This document shows positions 42,538 through 61,342 of a stretch of 62,500 nt of DNA, in pieces; the first letter of the stretch is position 1, and the number at the start of each line of letters is the position of its first letter. The stretch covers positions 13,226,046-13,288,545 of the forward strand of contig NC_135571.1 in assembly GCF_964340395.1 (NCBI RefSeq). Reading direction: 5' to 3'. Below the pieces are notes generated by a model. The model saw only the letters and a list, made by a program, of their open reading frames with translations, was not told where the DNA came from and made no database searches. Origin of the DNA: Glandiceps talaboti. Taxonomy: Eukaryota > Hemichordata > Enteropneusta > Spengelidae. A program made the translations under genes and the position numbers.

Positions 42538-45290
42538 AACTGGCGTTAATTAATTAACAGAGACTATACAGTCAACACTGGAAGCGTTTCAACCTGGTGT
42601 ATCTACCTTCAAAACTTCCGTACTCTCGACCCTCATGACATACTAGATCTAGGACTAGCTTCCCCTGGAAGCCCTGGCTTGGTATCAGAAAGGGTATACT
42701 TTTTGCATATCACAACATTTTGGGTTTCAATGTACGTCCTGGCTTCGTCGGAGGACAAAAGTAGACTCCGTTTTAGACTGTCGACAGTCGTTTGTGCCTT
42801 TTTTGCTACTATACGTTTCATCTAAAACATAGTCCTAGCCTCGCTCCGTAGCACTGAATACTAATACTGATAGGAGCTGCGATTGCCGAAGGCACGAACT
42901 GATCAGTACGCGGTTATAGAACTGATCAGTACAAAAATGTTGCAAGTGCAAGGTCTTACAGGCCCGTGGCCTGACCAAATTGCCGGGGGGGGGGGGGGGG
43001 GGCAGAACTTTGTCTTGGTGCAACCATGCATTTAAAATTTAGAAAAGTGCTAATTTACATAAATTTGCATGCAATTTACATAATATATATTTTAGCATAC
43101 GCAATTAAATATCATATGTAAGGTCAGAAAAAATAAAAAATGCTTGTCAACTGGTAACCTAACCCATCACATTGGGTAAGTAGGTCGATTTCATTTTTTC
43201 ACAATGCTTGACAAGGATAAAACAAACCATTTATAATGATAGCAAAATATTTCAGGTTGAGTTTAGATAGAACTTATTCAGTCATCTTGATACTATCTCT
43301 ATGCAATTTGTATGCATAGCTACAGTTAGGAAATGTACACAATTTACGGTTAAACAAATGGTGTAGTTCCTCGAACCATCTCTTCTCAAAAAATGTTTAA
43401 GCCCCGCCAATTGAAACTCAAGCATTATTTTAGCCACCCCTTCTCAGGCTTCTGTCACCTACACTCCAGTGGAGATATAAAATCATATGGTACAATGATG
43501 CATTGGAAGGAGACAACTCCAAAGGTGAAACAATTGAAATAAGACAGTGTAGGAGGCCATTTGGAGGCATAAAATACCATAGACATAATAAAATACCAGA
43601 ATTGAAACAATTATGCTATGTATTACATATTATCTGGAAGTGTATTTTGTTGTGGCAAAGCTGAAAGATATTATGCGGATGTGCACATGGTAAATGACTT
43701 CTCCTGAAGTTTAATTTCGTTCCAAAAAATCCCGAATAAAGAGCAAAACATTTCAAGACTTTCAGACTTTGATGGCCCAATGGTCGTAAACTTTTGTTCA
43801 ATTCTTTTTAGTGCACATTGGATATTTAATCTCAATTCATGCTTGTATGCAACATCAGAGCCAAGTAAACCACTGTATAAGATATTATATAATTTGGAAT
43901 AGACTCAAATGTATATTGTTACATGTACTATTCAGAAAATATAAAGAAATATCCTTAATTTTGAAGAAAAAAATGAGAAGCCCGCATGAGGATATATTGC
44001 CCATCACCAGAAAAACATATATGGGTAGGTTGAACAGCTTTTTCATTTGTTCTGGCCTAATGTCGTATCTTTCAAAGTAGTTGCCGAAAAGATGTCACAT
44101 TCAAAGTAAAAAAAAATGGATGGTGCGTTCTCAAATAGGTAACACAACAAAATTATCATTTTCTTTACCCAACTCCCAAAACTGCTATGGCATCGTTTAT
44201 GTTGGAACCCAAGGTGAACTCAGTGAATTCTCCTTGTCATTATCATTATAATGGAAACTGAAGTTTGGATTTTGATGTCGAAGGTACAGCTCTGTTTACA
44301 AATTCAGGGCCATTCTTTCCATAGCAAATTGTCGCTTCAAAATGAATTGCGGAATAACGCTAGTGTCAGTGTGCAATGAGATAATTATATCAAACAACAT
44401 TTTAACCAAAGACAACGTCGAACACAATTATTGAAAGAAATATCTTCAAATAGTGGATCTTAAACTGCGTCCCTAGTTTAATAGTTTTTCAGGGCCACCA
44501 AATATTCCAAAAAGAGATCTGCCGTTTTATCAGTATGAAATGTTTTAATATAAGGAACAAGATGTAAATGAGATCGAGCGCATCTTCGGAGTCACGAGTC
44601 ACTGCATGCAGCATAGCAGGCTACCTCACGTTGAACGACTTTTTCCGTCTTTTTTTTTGAGTTTCATTCGCTGACATTATAATTGCGACTTGCTATCTTC
44701 AAATGAAGGAGACTTTCAAGACTACTGTTACTCGCAGAAAATGCACAGTGCATGTGAGCACTTCTTTTATACTTTCCCGCGCAAAAGAATTTAATTTGCT
44801 GCAAAATGTTAAAATTTTTAACTGGACACATTTTAATTCAAAGTTTAAGCCAGCGTACAATAGCGATATAAGATACATATTAGCCATGAGTCAGTGTACA
44901 GTCACTTTAGTGAACTATCCATTGAAATCGCGCATGCTAGGAATCGTCACGTAAATAACGATTTTAATATGTATTCAAAAGGTAGCTTTTTTTCTTTCTT
45001 TTTTACAAAATCTCGGGGGGGGGGGGGCAGCTGCCCCCCTTGCCCCCGCAGGCTGCGGTATTGTCTTAATAAAGTAACAAACTTACCCCTAATCAAAGTA
45101 GAAACTTGTATTGTGTCGGATCTTGTTTCAGTGCAGTATTGAATTGGTTATTAGGCTAAAATTAATGGGCGGGGGGGGGGAGGGTCGGAGGAATCATGTC
45201 AAAATTAGATTTTTTTTCAAGTCCCCCCCCCCCCTTTATAACCCAAAAAAATTCAGACCCCCCTCCACATGGTCAGAAATTTTCAAGCCC
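42538..45290. other. Long spacer without gene; G and C homopolymer tracts
   Basis: Similarity to units 1 and 2 fades out at about 42830 (last shared motif TTCGTCGGAGGA). A run of 19 G lies at 42984-43002, a run of 12 G near 45016-45027, and C-runs at 45223-45234 and 45286-45300. Short frames here are not convincing. Confidence 0.55.
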
Positions 45291-45298
45291 CCCCCCCC

Positions 45299-45410
45299 CC
45301 CACACACACACACATTTATTTTTATAACATATATATAGCCACACACACACACACACAGACACATACATACATATACCTAAATACATACATACATACATAC
45401 ATACATACAT

Positions 45411-45473
<63 letters not shown>

Positions 45474-45556
45474 TATATACATACATACATACATACATAC
45501 ATACATACATACATAGTACATACATACATACATACATACATACATACATACATTGT
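45299..45556. repeat. CA, CATA and CAGA microsatellites
   Basis: (CA)n is followed by (CATA)n, (CAGA)n and again (CATA)n. All six reading frames are open over part of it for trivial reasons. Confidence 0.95.
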
Positions 45557-45619
45557 CTCTAATGTAATTGCATGAACATGTTTACATTTGAAATCTCCAG
45601 ATTTTACTCGTTTGCATAG

Positions 45620-47055
45620 TCGTAAAACCACAGGTCGTAAAACATACCAACGTCGTAAACCGGCACCGTCCAGAACATAGCAATGTCGTAAACCCCAGAC
45701 CTCTTTACGGCATCGTTCAAACCGTACCAACGTCGTAAAACCACAGGCCTCTTTACGGCACCGTCCAAAACATGCCAACGTCGTAAAACCACAGGCCTCA
45801 TAACGGCACCGTCCGGAACATACCAACGTCGTAATCCAAAGGCCTCTTTACGGCACCCTCCAAAACATACCAACGTCGTAAACCGGCACCATCCAGAACG
45901 TATCAATGTCGTAAACCCCAGACCTCTTTACGGCATCGTCCAAATCGTACCAACGTCGTAAAACCACAGGCCTCTTTACGGCACCGTCCAGAACATACCA
46001 ACGTCGTAATCCAAAGGCCTCTTTACGGCACCGTCCAAAATATGCCAACGTCGTAAACCGGCACCGTCCAGAACGTATCAATGTCGTAAACCACAGACCT
46101 CTTTACGGCACCGTCCAAAACATGCCAACGTCGTAAAACGACAGGCCTCTTTACGGCACCGTCCAAAATATGCCAACGTCGTAAACCGGCACCGTCCAGA
46201 ACGTATCAATGTCGTAAACCACAGACCTCTTTACGGCACCGTCCAAAACATGCCAACGTCGTAACCCACAGGCCTCTTTACGGCACCGTCCAAAACATGC
46301 CAACGTCGTAAAACCACAGGCCTCTTTACGGCACCGTCCAAAACATGCTACACAAAATTGAAACATTGTGTAAGCTGTGACTGTTTTCACCTGTTTAATA
46401 TCTAATAACATGTTGCCTCGATGACTGCGAGAGAACTAAGATTGACCCAAGGAATTTAATATCAATATGGATAAAAAAATATGCCAACGTCGTAAACCGG
46501 CACCGTCCAGAACGTATCAATGTCGTAAACCACAGACCTCTTTACGGCACCGTCCAAAACATGCCAACGTCGTAAAACGACAGGCCTCTTTACGGCACCG
46601 TCCAAAATATGCCAACGTCGTAAACCGGCACCGTCCAGAACGTATCAATGTCGTAAACCACAGACCTCTTTACGGCACCGTCCAAAACATGCCAACGTCG
46701 TAACCCACAGGCCTCTTTACGGCACCGTCCAAAACATGCCAACGTCGTAAAACCACAGGCCTCTTTACGGCACCGTCCAAAACATGCCAACGTCGTAAAA
46801 CCACAGGCCTCATAACGGCACCGTCCAGAACATACCAACGTCGTAATCCAAAGGCCTCTTTACGGCACCCTCCAAAACATACCAACGTTGTAAACCGGCA
46901 CCGTCTAGAACGTAGCAATGTCGTAAACCCCAGACCTCTTTACGGCATCGTCCAAACCGTACCAACGTCGTAAAACCACAGGCCTCTTTACGGCATCGTC
47001 CAAACCGTACCAACGTCGTAAACCCCAGACCTCTTTACGGCATCGTCCAAAACGT
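45620..47055. repeat. 48-bp minisatellite in two blocks downstream of SULT gene
   Basis: Units of about 48 bp contain AACGTCGTAAA, then ACCACAGGCCTCTTTACGG, then CACCGTCCAAAACATGCC. Each unit has CGTAAA and TTTACG as inverted partners. Block 1 spans about 45620-46347 and block 2 about 46485-47055. Each is followed by a related non-repeat spacer (46348-46484 and 47135-47268), so array plus spacer has been duplicated. Because 48 is a multiple of 3, open frames with 16-residue repeats (for example VLDGAVKRPVVLRRW) appear; they have no gene structure. Confidence 0.9.
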
Positions 47056-47380
47056 ATCCGCAAGAGTTGCTTGAGTAGAAATATGTGGTCTGGCTTGTGA
47101 GAATGCGATCTACAGACCATAAGTTTTTTGTGGTCTACACAAAATTGAAACATTGTGTAAGCTGTGACTGTTTTCATCTGTTTAATATCTAAAAACATGT
47201 TGCCTCGATGACTGCGAGAGAACTAAGATTGACGCAAGGAATTTAATATCAATATGGATAAAAAAATTATTTCCTCAAACTTGTTATTAGCTATAATTTT
47301 CTTTAAGTATATAACCAGACGTCTTTTGGACTATCTGCGAAGTGATATACTCTCTACATTAAATTTTTTTTTTTCAGAGT

Positions 47381-50300
47381 TCAGAGTTCAAAGGTCAACT
47401 TCAAACCACTGTCTTGTATCCACTCTTCGTATAATTTATCAAAATGTTCACTGTCAGCTACGGTAAAGTAATTTTTCCACCCACCAACCTTTCCTGAAAA
47501 AAGAAAAGAAAACACAAAGTGAATATTTAGATATTATTTATTGGCCAATATTATTCTTCGTTCAGCCAAAGGAAAATATGAGTGACCTAAGGGGCCTTGT
47601 CACTACGAGTTGTTAGACGTGTGGGTGGCTTCGTTTCGATTTGAAATTTCATCTCAACACCTCAGTGAATTAGACATGAGAAGCAATGGATAGCCTCTAG
47701 ATGACATGTACATATTACCAGTGTAATAAGTTGATGGAACGGTACTTCACCTTTTCTAACAAAGGGAGAATCCTTAGGATCAATCTTCAGATATCCCTCA
47801 CAATATGCAGACTTTAAAGCCATTTTATTCTTCTTCATGTTTTCAAAACAACAATAGTTGGCAATCTTTTCCATGACGTCATCACTAAGGTCTACGTCAA
47901 GGAACTTACTTATAATATGTATACTGCCAACCAGGTCCTTTAATGTAAACAAAATCAAACTTTGAACACTCAACATATGATGGTACAAAGACTCTAATCG
48001 GTCTGCTCAATAGGGAACTTGCAAACCCGCCATGTTGAATGTTGCATCATGGGAAATGTGATAATAAACACTAATCAATTAGCATTGTAAACAATGTTGA
48101 TACATTCTCATTCCTTGTAACCACAAATGATCAATTCATAGATACCGTGACCATTGTGGGAGTTTATTTTACCGGTAGCTCTAGATTAGGTATTACGATA
48201 ACCACAGATAATCCCATAGTCCTTTGCGTCTGAGCATGCTCAGTCAGGATTACAAGTTCCCTATTGAACAGTCTTAAAATAATGTTATATTTTGCTATCA
48301 AAATGGTAACTCTACGAAATTGTAGGATGTCCTGAAACACTGATAAACCTATAATCTCACATGTGATGACAAACATCTAAAATGACTAATTTGACCTATT
48401 TCAAAAGTTTTGAATGGTGACCCCTCATTTTTCCTTGATTACAACAGACAATGGGTTGGAGTTTTCTTGAATAAAGTAGCAGCAAAAGTTTAAAGTTTAT
48501 TTCTGAGATGCATTCTACCAAACAAATATGTAAATTAGTTCTCATTATATAAACCAATGAAAACGTAAAAAATTTTTATTCATTCAATCATGCATGTTGA
48601 TTTCGTGTTGAAATACTTTAGTTGTAGCGCCCCCTCAAGTTCTTGTGACTTCACAAAGGGGAATGTCACTCCAGGAAATAGAGGTGTCTTTATAATCTTT
48701 GCATTCTGGAGTCACCTCATTTCATTAACATCACATAGTTTCTTTGGTTTCCAGGAAACTGAGACTCTTTGTCACTACTATTGCTCTTTCAGTTATACAC
48801 TATTGCGTATTCATAACTGTTTATCTGAAGGAAATAAGCACTTAGGAGTCATGAATATTCAATGCTCATCCGATAAATATTCATATCTGCTAAGACCCAT
48901 GATGCAACAGTATACCACTCAAAGAGCAGTGGAGGAGAAAGAGACATGAATATTAACAATGCCTATTTATGACTATTTATCTGAAGGAAATAATCACTTA
49001 GTGTCATGAATATTCAGTGTTCATCTAATAAATATTCATATATGCTAAGACCGATGATATCGATGCAGAGGTGTATCACTGAAAGAACAATACTAGTGAG
49101 TTTCAATTTGGTACTTTTAAGCAATTGATGTGATATCATGAAATGGTTCCAAAATTTATGAAAACTAAAACAGTAAATATGTACAAAAACATGTACCTTT
49201 CTCATGTCCTCATAGGTAATAAACAGAATATTTTCCTCTTCGTGTTTCTTCCACCATGGAATCACGTGATCTCGCCATCGCGTTCCGTCATCTGTAACCA
49301 AGCCAGAATCAAATAAGTCAGCATTTATCATTGGACAACACCGTACGACGATGGAACAAATGCACAAACTAAAATTAAAGGGGCAACAGCTGAGTTTATA
49401 CGTTCTTGGGGTAAAACTCTGCTACATATTCAAAAAGTTCTCGCAATATTCTAGGTACTGAAACATACGAAACCATCACTTGCAACTAACTTAGCTCTAA
49501 CCTGTATCAGAATATCACTAATTACACATATGAGCTGATGACGTAATTTTTCATACGTATGAAAAAAATGTTGCGGAAATCCCTAATATGCAATCAGCAT
49601 TTCTAACGACGCCAAAAGACAAATACATTAACAGTACACTAAAAGTTAATTGAGATGTTATGTATTTTCGCTTGAAGCTATAAATTTAGCGATCGAAAAC
49701 AAACACACAACAACATGGAAGGATACAAATAATGTTTGACTATTTCTGTAAAGAACATTAATGGAGGACTCAATATGTGGCGTGGAGCGTTGGGAATATA
49801 TATATCAGGAATAGTTGATTATTGAAATGGACCGCTGGCGATGCGACCTTGACAAAGAAACTTAAAGAGAAGACAACTCACAGAGTACAAGTTGAATGCC
49901 GTTCTTCACATTTATAAAGTCTTGTAGACACGAACTGAAATTCTCGTATGGAGTTTTGTTGGCAGCACGTAGTTCCTTCTGGCAGAATTCATAGGCGGAC
50001 ACCGCAATATCTTTAGGGTTACGTGCAACGTAGACAATCTAATAAAGAATATTTGAACAGTTAAAGTAGCGTTTGATACCAGAGTTCCACAAACTGCGAT
50101 ACTTGTGAGACAAACAAAATTTCATGACTTTGTGGTATTTCATAGTCGGTGATTACATTGTAATGAGGTTTTTACAGTATTTGCAAACCAGAAATAAAAT
50201 TCTTAAACTATTGCTGTTACTTTATTCACGAAAAGTCAAACCATTCTGGTTTAAAATCAATGTTAGAATCAATAGATAAACTAGAAGTCATGATGTTATC

Positions 50301-52320
50301 AAAATTACGCCATTTTAGAATCCAATATGGCCGCCAAATAATGTGGTAAAACTTACGCCATTTTAGAATCCAATATGGCCGCCAAATAATGTGGTAAAAC
50401 TTGGACGCCATTTTAGAACACAATATGGCCGCCAAATACTGTGGTAACTGTGTTTATGGGAAGGTAAATGATTATAAACTTTTATATGACAGAAATTAGT
50501 TCCAAAGTACACTCTACATTAGCATAATTTCGAATGATAAAATGTGCATAATGCTGTTCATCAAAATATAAATACAGAAAGTTGAAAATCATATGAATGT
50601 ACCTTTGGTTTCTTTTCCTCAAGTTGTTTTGGTAGTAAAGGCATCCGTAGATGAGACATTATTATTCTTGGCGACTTTAATTTATTAATATCAAAGCCAC
50701 TTGGCATGTCCATTACTTCATGTACCTCATCCCAGTACGGATCGCCAGAGTTGACAGACATCTCAAGGTAGGGCGCCCTCGCATCTGGGTTCACCTCTTT
50801 GATGACGTCAACGTCACCGCCATTGAGTAGGAGGCAAAGTATTTCCTTCATCCATGTTGTACCTAATTGGTGTAAATTTCACAGTCAATTCAATAGACAT
50901 ATTCCAAAAGAACCATCGACCAAGAAATGGGAAAATTTGGCAAAACAGTTTATGACTCACAATGAACATTAATGAATTCACTTCAAAATTATACAAGTTC
51001 CTGTTACAAGCAGTCACTTTATTTTTTTTCACTGATAATAGGCACTTTTCACAATATATTCATTTTCCACCAATTGCATAATCATTTCAGCTGACTCACA
51101 TGATGAGCCAATGTGGCCCACAGCAAAAATCCTAAAATAGGGACAACTTCAAGTTGATGTTTCTTTGAAATCCCACGAAATGTAGGCGACGTAAAACCAT
51201 GACATGGCTCCACAGAACCCCAAACTAAGGGGTCTAAAGTGTTATTTTCATGTGCATATTGATCGCTTCGAATTAACCTTTCTAGAGACCTATGTATTAG
51301 TAAAGTTTAGTAAAGTTCCTTGACCCCTAGATTTGGAGCCGTTGATTCTATGCATTATGATTTGTTTGATTATTTTTTGTGAGGTCTACTGATATGCAAA
51401 TTAGTTATTTTCTAAAAATAAAAATGAGAGAATTTCTGTGCCAGGTGTATTAGTCAGCAATTAACCACAACCGTTACGTCATATTCGGCATTGGCTACTA
51501 ACTAGGTTCCCCATACAACCCATTCCTTTCTATTTGGCGGATAGTACAACAACCTTAGCCTGAGCTGTGATCGTCTTTGATTCAACAAAGGAAAGAATTG
51601 ATATTTGTATTGGATATCTAGCCTTGTTTGATATAGTGTCTGGCGATCTGTGGGGCGTTAACCCTATGGTATATCCCTATCTTGTTTTGTTACATAACTA
51701 TATCTATATCTATATATCAATGCTTTCATATCGGTTATCGTTCTAATACCACACCTTTTTTCTAAAAAGATAAACTTTTTTTTTTAAATCAGTAAACTTT
51801 TGGAATAAACACCTGTAGTGTTCTTGTTGTTGTTGTTATAACATTACTAAACTAATTATATAAAAAATCAATGACAGAGTTTCATCAGAGAATATGGGGG
51901 CGCTGCACTGACGCTTCTTTTTCATTTGACGGGATCAAAGTACAGAAAACGTATGGCGTTTGACTCTTGGGTCTCTGGGTAAGGTATTGATTGCAAATTA
52001 AATAAACAAGGTCACCACCGGTAGAAAACTGACAGTACACTGTTTGGGAGTACATCAGATAATGTGGGTTAACTAATATTAGTAATAAAGATTCTTTAAA
52101 ATGTTTTGATAGAGTGTTTGGATCGTCATGTAAAGACGTGGTAAAATCTACTTGTGTAACTGTAAACAAACCATACAAAACTAGACAGATAATTTGATAC
52201 ATCCTTACCGGATTTAGCGTACGTCAACAGAAACACATCGTCTGGTCTGACCTCAAAATTGCGAACGTTGTCGACATTAATTGAAAAGCCAACATTAGCA
52301 GTTGTTTCAGCGTCCACCAT
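47381..52320 (-). CDS. SULT-like: Cytosolic sulfotransferase (SULT family)
   Basis: Six exons join in frame: 52320-52209, 50862-50603, 50038-49882, 49291-49197, 47937-47751 and 47493-47381 (924 bases, 307 aa). SULTs transfer sulfate from PAPS to hydroxyl or amino groups of small molecules in the cytosol. Visible motifs are the 5'-phosphosulfate loop TYAKSGTTW (residues 33-41), catalytic His108 in SHLRMPLLP, Arg130 and Ser138 in RNPKDIAVS, the GTRWRDHVIPWW block, and the C-terminal RKGKVGGWKNYF (269-280), where the usual GDWK has Gly for Asp. His108, Arg130 and Ser138 fall at the same numbers as in SULT1A1. No signal peptide or membrane segment is seen. The ATG has a strong context (ACAATGG) and an in-frame TAG lies upstream; about 12 residues fewer than usual precede the loop. 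Substrate unknown. It is not closely related to the Golgi enzymes to its left. Confidence 0.92.
48007..48267. mobile_element. MITE family D in SULT intron 4
   Basis: A complete 261-bp element has ends TCAATAGGGAACTTG and CAAGTTCCCTATTGA, a perfect 15-base inverted pair. The interior matches the copies at 14754, 33285 and 57589. Confidence 0.8.
48810..49100. repeat. Two-fold tandem duplication (about 150 bp) in SULT intron 4
   Basis: Both copies contain TTATCTGAAGGAAATAA, GTCATGAATATTCA, AATATTCATAT and TGCTAAGACC in the same order (starting near 48818 and 48975). No coding function is seen. Confidence 0.75.
50306..50445. repeat. Three tandem 52-bp units in SULT intron 2
   Basis: Each unit reads ACGCCATTTTAGAA, then CAATATGGCCGCCAAATA, then TGTGGTAA. 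The third unit has a few changes. It lies between exons 3 and 2 of the sulfotransferase gene. Confidence 0.85.
50863..52208 (-). other. SULT intron 1, no other gene seen
   Basis: This intron of 1.35 kb is AT-rich with short homopolymers and no recognisable element or exon. Both splice sites (GTAAGG donor, AATTAG acceptor) fit the reading frame. Confidence 0.6.
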
Positions 52321-54220
52321 TGTCGTAACCTAAATGATTAAATTCCACTATTGAACAGTTCAAGTCACGGAACTTTGTAGTCTAGCCAACAAGTTGATGG
52401 TATAATCTAATTTCAAGGCCACTAATTTGCCCTCTATACTATGTGACCTGCTGCTTATACTAGTTCTGCGCACGCGCGGAAAAATCGTGGTAGTTATTGA
52501 AGATCTTTAGATCATGTTGATGGCAGGTATATCATATTAATATATATTAATTACAGCTACATAATGGCTAAAAGCCTTTGAATTTATCAAGAATGCTAAG
52601 AAGCCTGCCATATACAGGTGACAAAAAGATAAAAAATCTTGCATAAACCACATAAACCAATATTTGTTACATCTCTTTTTCAGAATATCGATTTTCTCAA
52701 TTTCTCAGGGTTCACTTTATTTTGTTTTACATGTATCAGTGGTACAAGAAGATTGAATAGCTTTTGAATGTTTAAACTGCTATAGGTACCGCACCGCATT
52801 TTGTCTTTAGCCACTAAGTTTGTCTTAGAAAAAAGGTTTCCTCAATTATTATTAGGCCATTGCAGACTGCGGCAAACAGGAAATTGAGAATACAGCGCCC
52901 TCACTCAAATTGGGGGTATCATCACCTCGTAGTATCATTTCTTAAGAGCTTTGTTCCTTGTATTCTATAGAAGTGTTAATCAGGGATGTTTTTTATATTG
53001 TTCAGACATCGAGGAAAGCAACGGTGCTTATATGATTAACCGATCGCGAGTAACCTATATACAATGTATACCCCCATGGTACACACAGACAGGAAGTAGA
53101 GCGCCACCATGGCAAATTTTGGAACTATTCGAGTAAATAATGTAAATATCGTTATAGGCCCTCTATGACAATTGTCTTCTGGCATAGAACAGTTGATTAC
53201 AAGTTTGAATTTCTTCTACCTTTTTATATGCATAAATTACGTCATCGGGTCTGCTGATATCTTAGAGTTGTAATGAGACCATAATTCTTAAAGATATAAT
53301 GAGATCCTCAATTCTTGTCTCCAGGACGTCCCCCAGTGTACAAAGGCCTCTTCTAAAAGCGCTAGGTGTGTCAGTTTTTATATATCTTTTTCTTCCGATA
53401 ATATATACGACAACCGACCGAAGGTCGCTTTATTCCGCTCTCAAAAAGCGACCTTCGGTCACTTATCGTATTGAAGAAAGAACGGAGGTCTAGCACAAGA
53501 CTAGGCAAGTCATTCCTTTATTTAACCAGGAGATCAATACATTCAAGTTTGTTGCATGGAAAAGATATATAGCTTAGAGACTTTCAAGACTTGTATACTC
53601 TACTGCAAGTGATACTGGATTGCTGTTATTTCAATGCATTTAAAGCTCACCAATTTATGGAAAAATAGCTCTATTCAGTTTGTAGCTTTTATGAGTAACA
53701 CTATTGATAACAATGCCAGAGTTGTTGTCTGTAAGATATATTCTCCAAGCGAATCAATTCCTAAATTATAATGGTTATTATTACATATGTAGAAGTGATT
53801 ATTTGCACTGGTGCGCGCATACCAGTTGCATTTGCACTGTGGTGCAATACTGAAAACATTATTGCATACCTGCATGGAAATTATATGCAAATGAGGGCAC
53901 GATCGTTCGTTGCCATTTGTTATTTCGGATAAACATATGTAATAATATCAGCGCCCATGTCACGTGAATCCAGTGTGGGTACTCGGGGATATTTGCACTC
54001 GTACTTGCAGTTTTTCTGCTACCCTCGTGAAAGTACGGTCGCAGAGAACACCGCAAGCACTCGTACAAATACCCAGAGTACGCCACACTTGCACGGGCAC
54101 ATCATGGGGTTCTGCCATGTATCATTCTAATGGCAGCAGCAGTTATGTAAAACATTTGACAAAGATAACAGTGTAAATTAACTCTTATCACAGACAAGTA
54201 AGAAACTTACTTGTCGGTGC
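52321..54220. other. Upstream region of SULT gene, no gene seen
   Basis: No exon or element is recognised except the hairpin at 53416-53460. The sequence TTTAG directly upstream of the SULT ATG could be the acceptor of a 5' UTR exon, but the partner cannot be placed. Confidence 0.5.
53416..53460. other. Perfect 16-bp inverted repeat (hairpin)
   Basis: Arms GACCGAAGGTCGCTTT and its reverse complement are separated by 13 bases. The surrounding ACGATAA-like and TTATCG bases extend the symmetry loosely. It could be a small foldback element or a structured RNA segment. Confidence 0.7.
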
Positions 54221-55262
54221 TATTAGATACCAGTATATTGATGGCGCAAATCGAGAGATCTGATTGGTCTAGCACGTCTAATTAAAATAGGTATGGTGAT
54301 AATAAACAGTTGGCACGCGTCCAAGTTTTGATATTTACAAACTACTTTGGACTTGCGTTTGTCGTCTGCTCCGATCCGAACATTGCAATCTGCCCACCAG
54401 TCTGCAGTGACTTGTGAACTCTGCGTGGATTGTCAGGGGAAGATTTTCTCAGTGAAACAGATTAGTTGATGGAAATTATGAAGGAAACTTCGAAAGCAGC
54501 CGAGATATTGCGTATTTGTACAAATCATCGCCTAAGGTCAAGGCATGCACGGTCGCGCGGTTCTCGACTCCGCTGCTGCAGAAGCGGAAACAGGTACGTA
54601 CGTTTACGTGTAATGTCATAAACAGAAGCAAGCGTAAGAGCTTACACTGACCGACTTACGATTATTTAGAATAAGAAACTTGTCTGGGATCCTGGCCTAG
54701 AGTATCAGTCATCAATCCCAGAAATCCCCAAACCAGAATGGCAAAATGTCTAAAAACGTAAATCCTGTAAAATACGTGTTAGCAACCTGCTGTCATGTCT
54801 TTATCTCCTCACACGTCACACCACCAAGTCGTGAAGCATGTCGTATTGAGTTTAACCAAAGACCCTACCTGTGTAGGGTATATGGTCAAACAGGTGATTT
54901 ATGAACAATTTAATTTTAATGAGCCGATGATTTAATGAAATCCAGTCACTGCACGACACACGGCATTCATGGTCTATGTGGTCGACGTTCAGAGTTGATA
55001 TGATACGCGTGTCAGATCAGCTGTCCTGAAAGCATGCAGCTTCATTGTTTTCAAATTATTCATAATTGGAGGGGGGGTAGGGACAAATGAAATCATAAAT
55101 TGTTAGTTAACTTCTTATCTTCTTTTCAATATACTGATATAATATAATATCGATAAACCACCCCTGGGGATGGTATACCAGTCAGTTTTGTGACCAGTGC
55201 ATATATTTTTTTCACTGGTCAAAAACTCTTGGTATACCATCCCTAGGGGGTGGTTTATTGCT
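54221..55262. mobile_element. Composite MITE B+C, longest copy
   Basis: Family B (54221-55148) has the ends ATACCAGTATATTGATGG and TCAATATACTGATATAATA and 0.7 kb more interior than the copies at 10941 and 32078. The palindromic family C (55149-55262) follows immediately with CGATAAACCACCCCTGGGG. The same B-C adjacency occurs at all three loci, so the pair probably moves or was amplified as one element. No transposase frame is seen. Confidence 0.7.

Positions 55263-61342
<6,080 letters not shown>

Noticed and set aside
45620-47055. CRISPR-like array
   Set aside because: This is eukaryotic DNA. Units are contiguous without unique spacers, and no cas genes are present. The same holds for the 46-, 67- and 37-bp arrays.
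45377-47198. Minus- and plus-strand frames with 16-residue repeats in the 48-bp array
   Set aside because: The unit length is a multiple of three, so open frames follow trivially; no start, splice or domain evidence, and frames change at unit variants.
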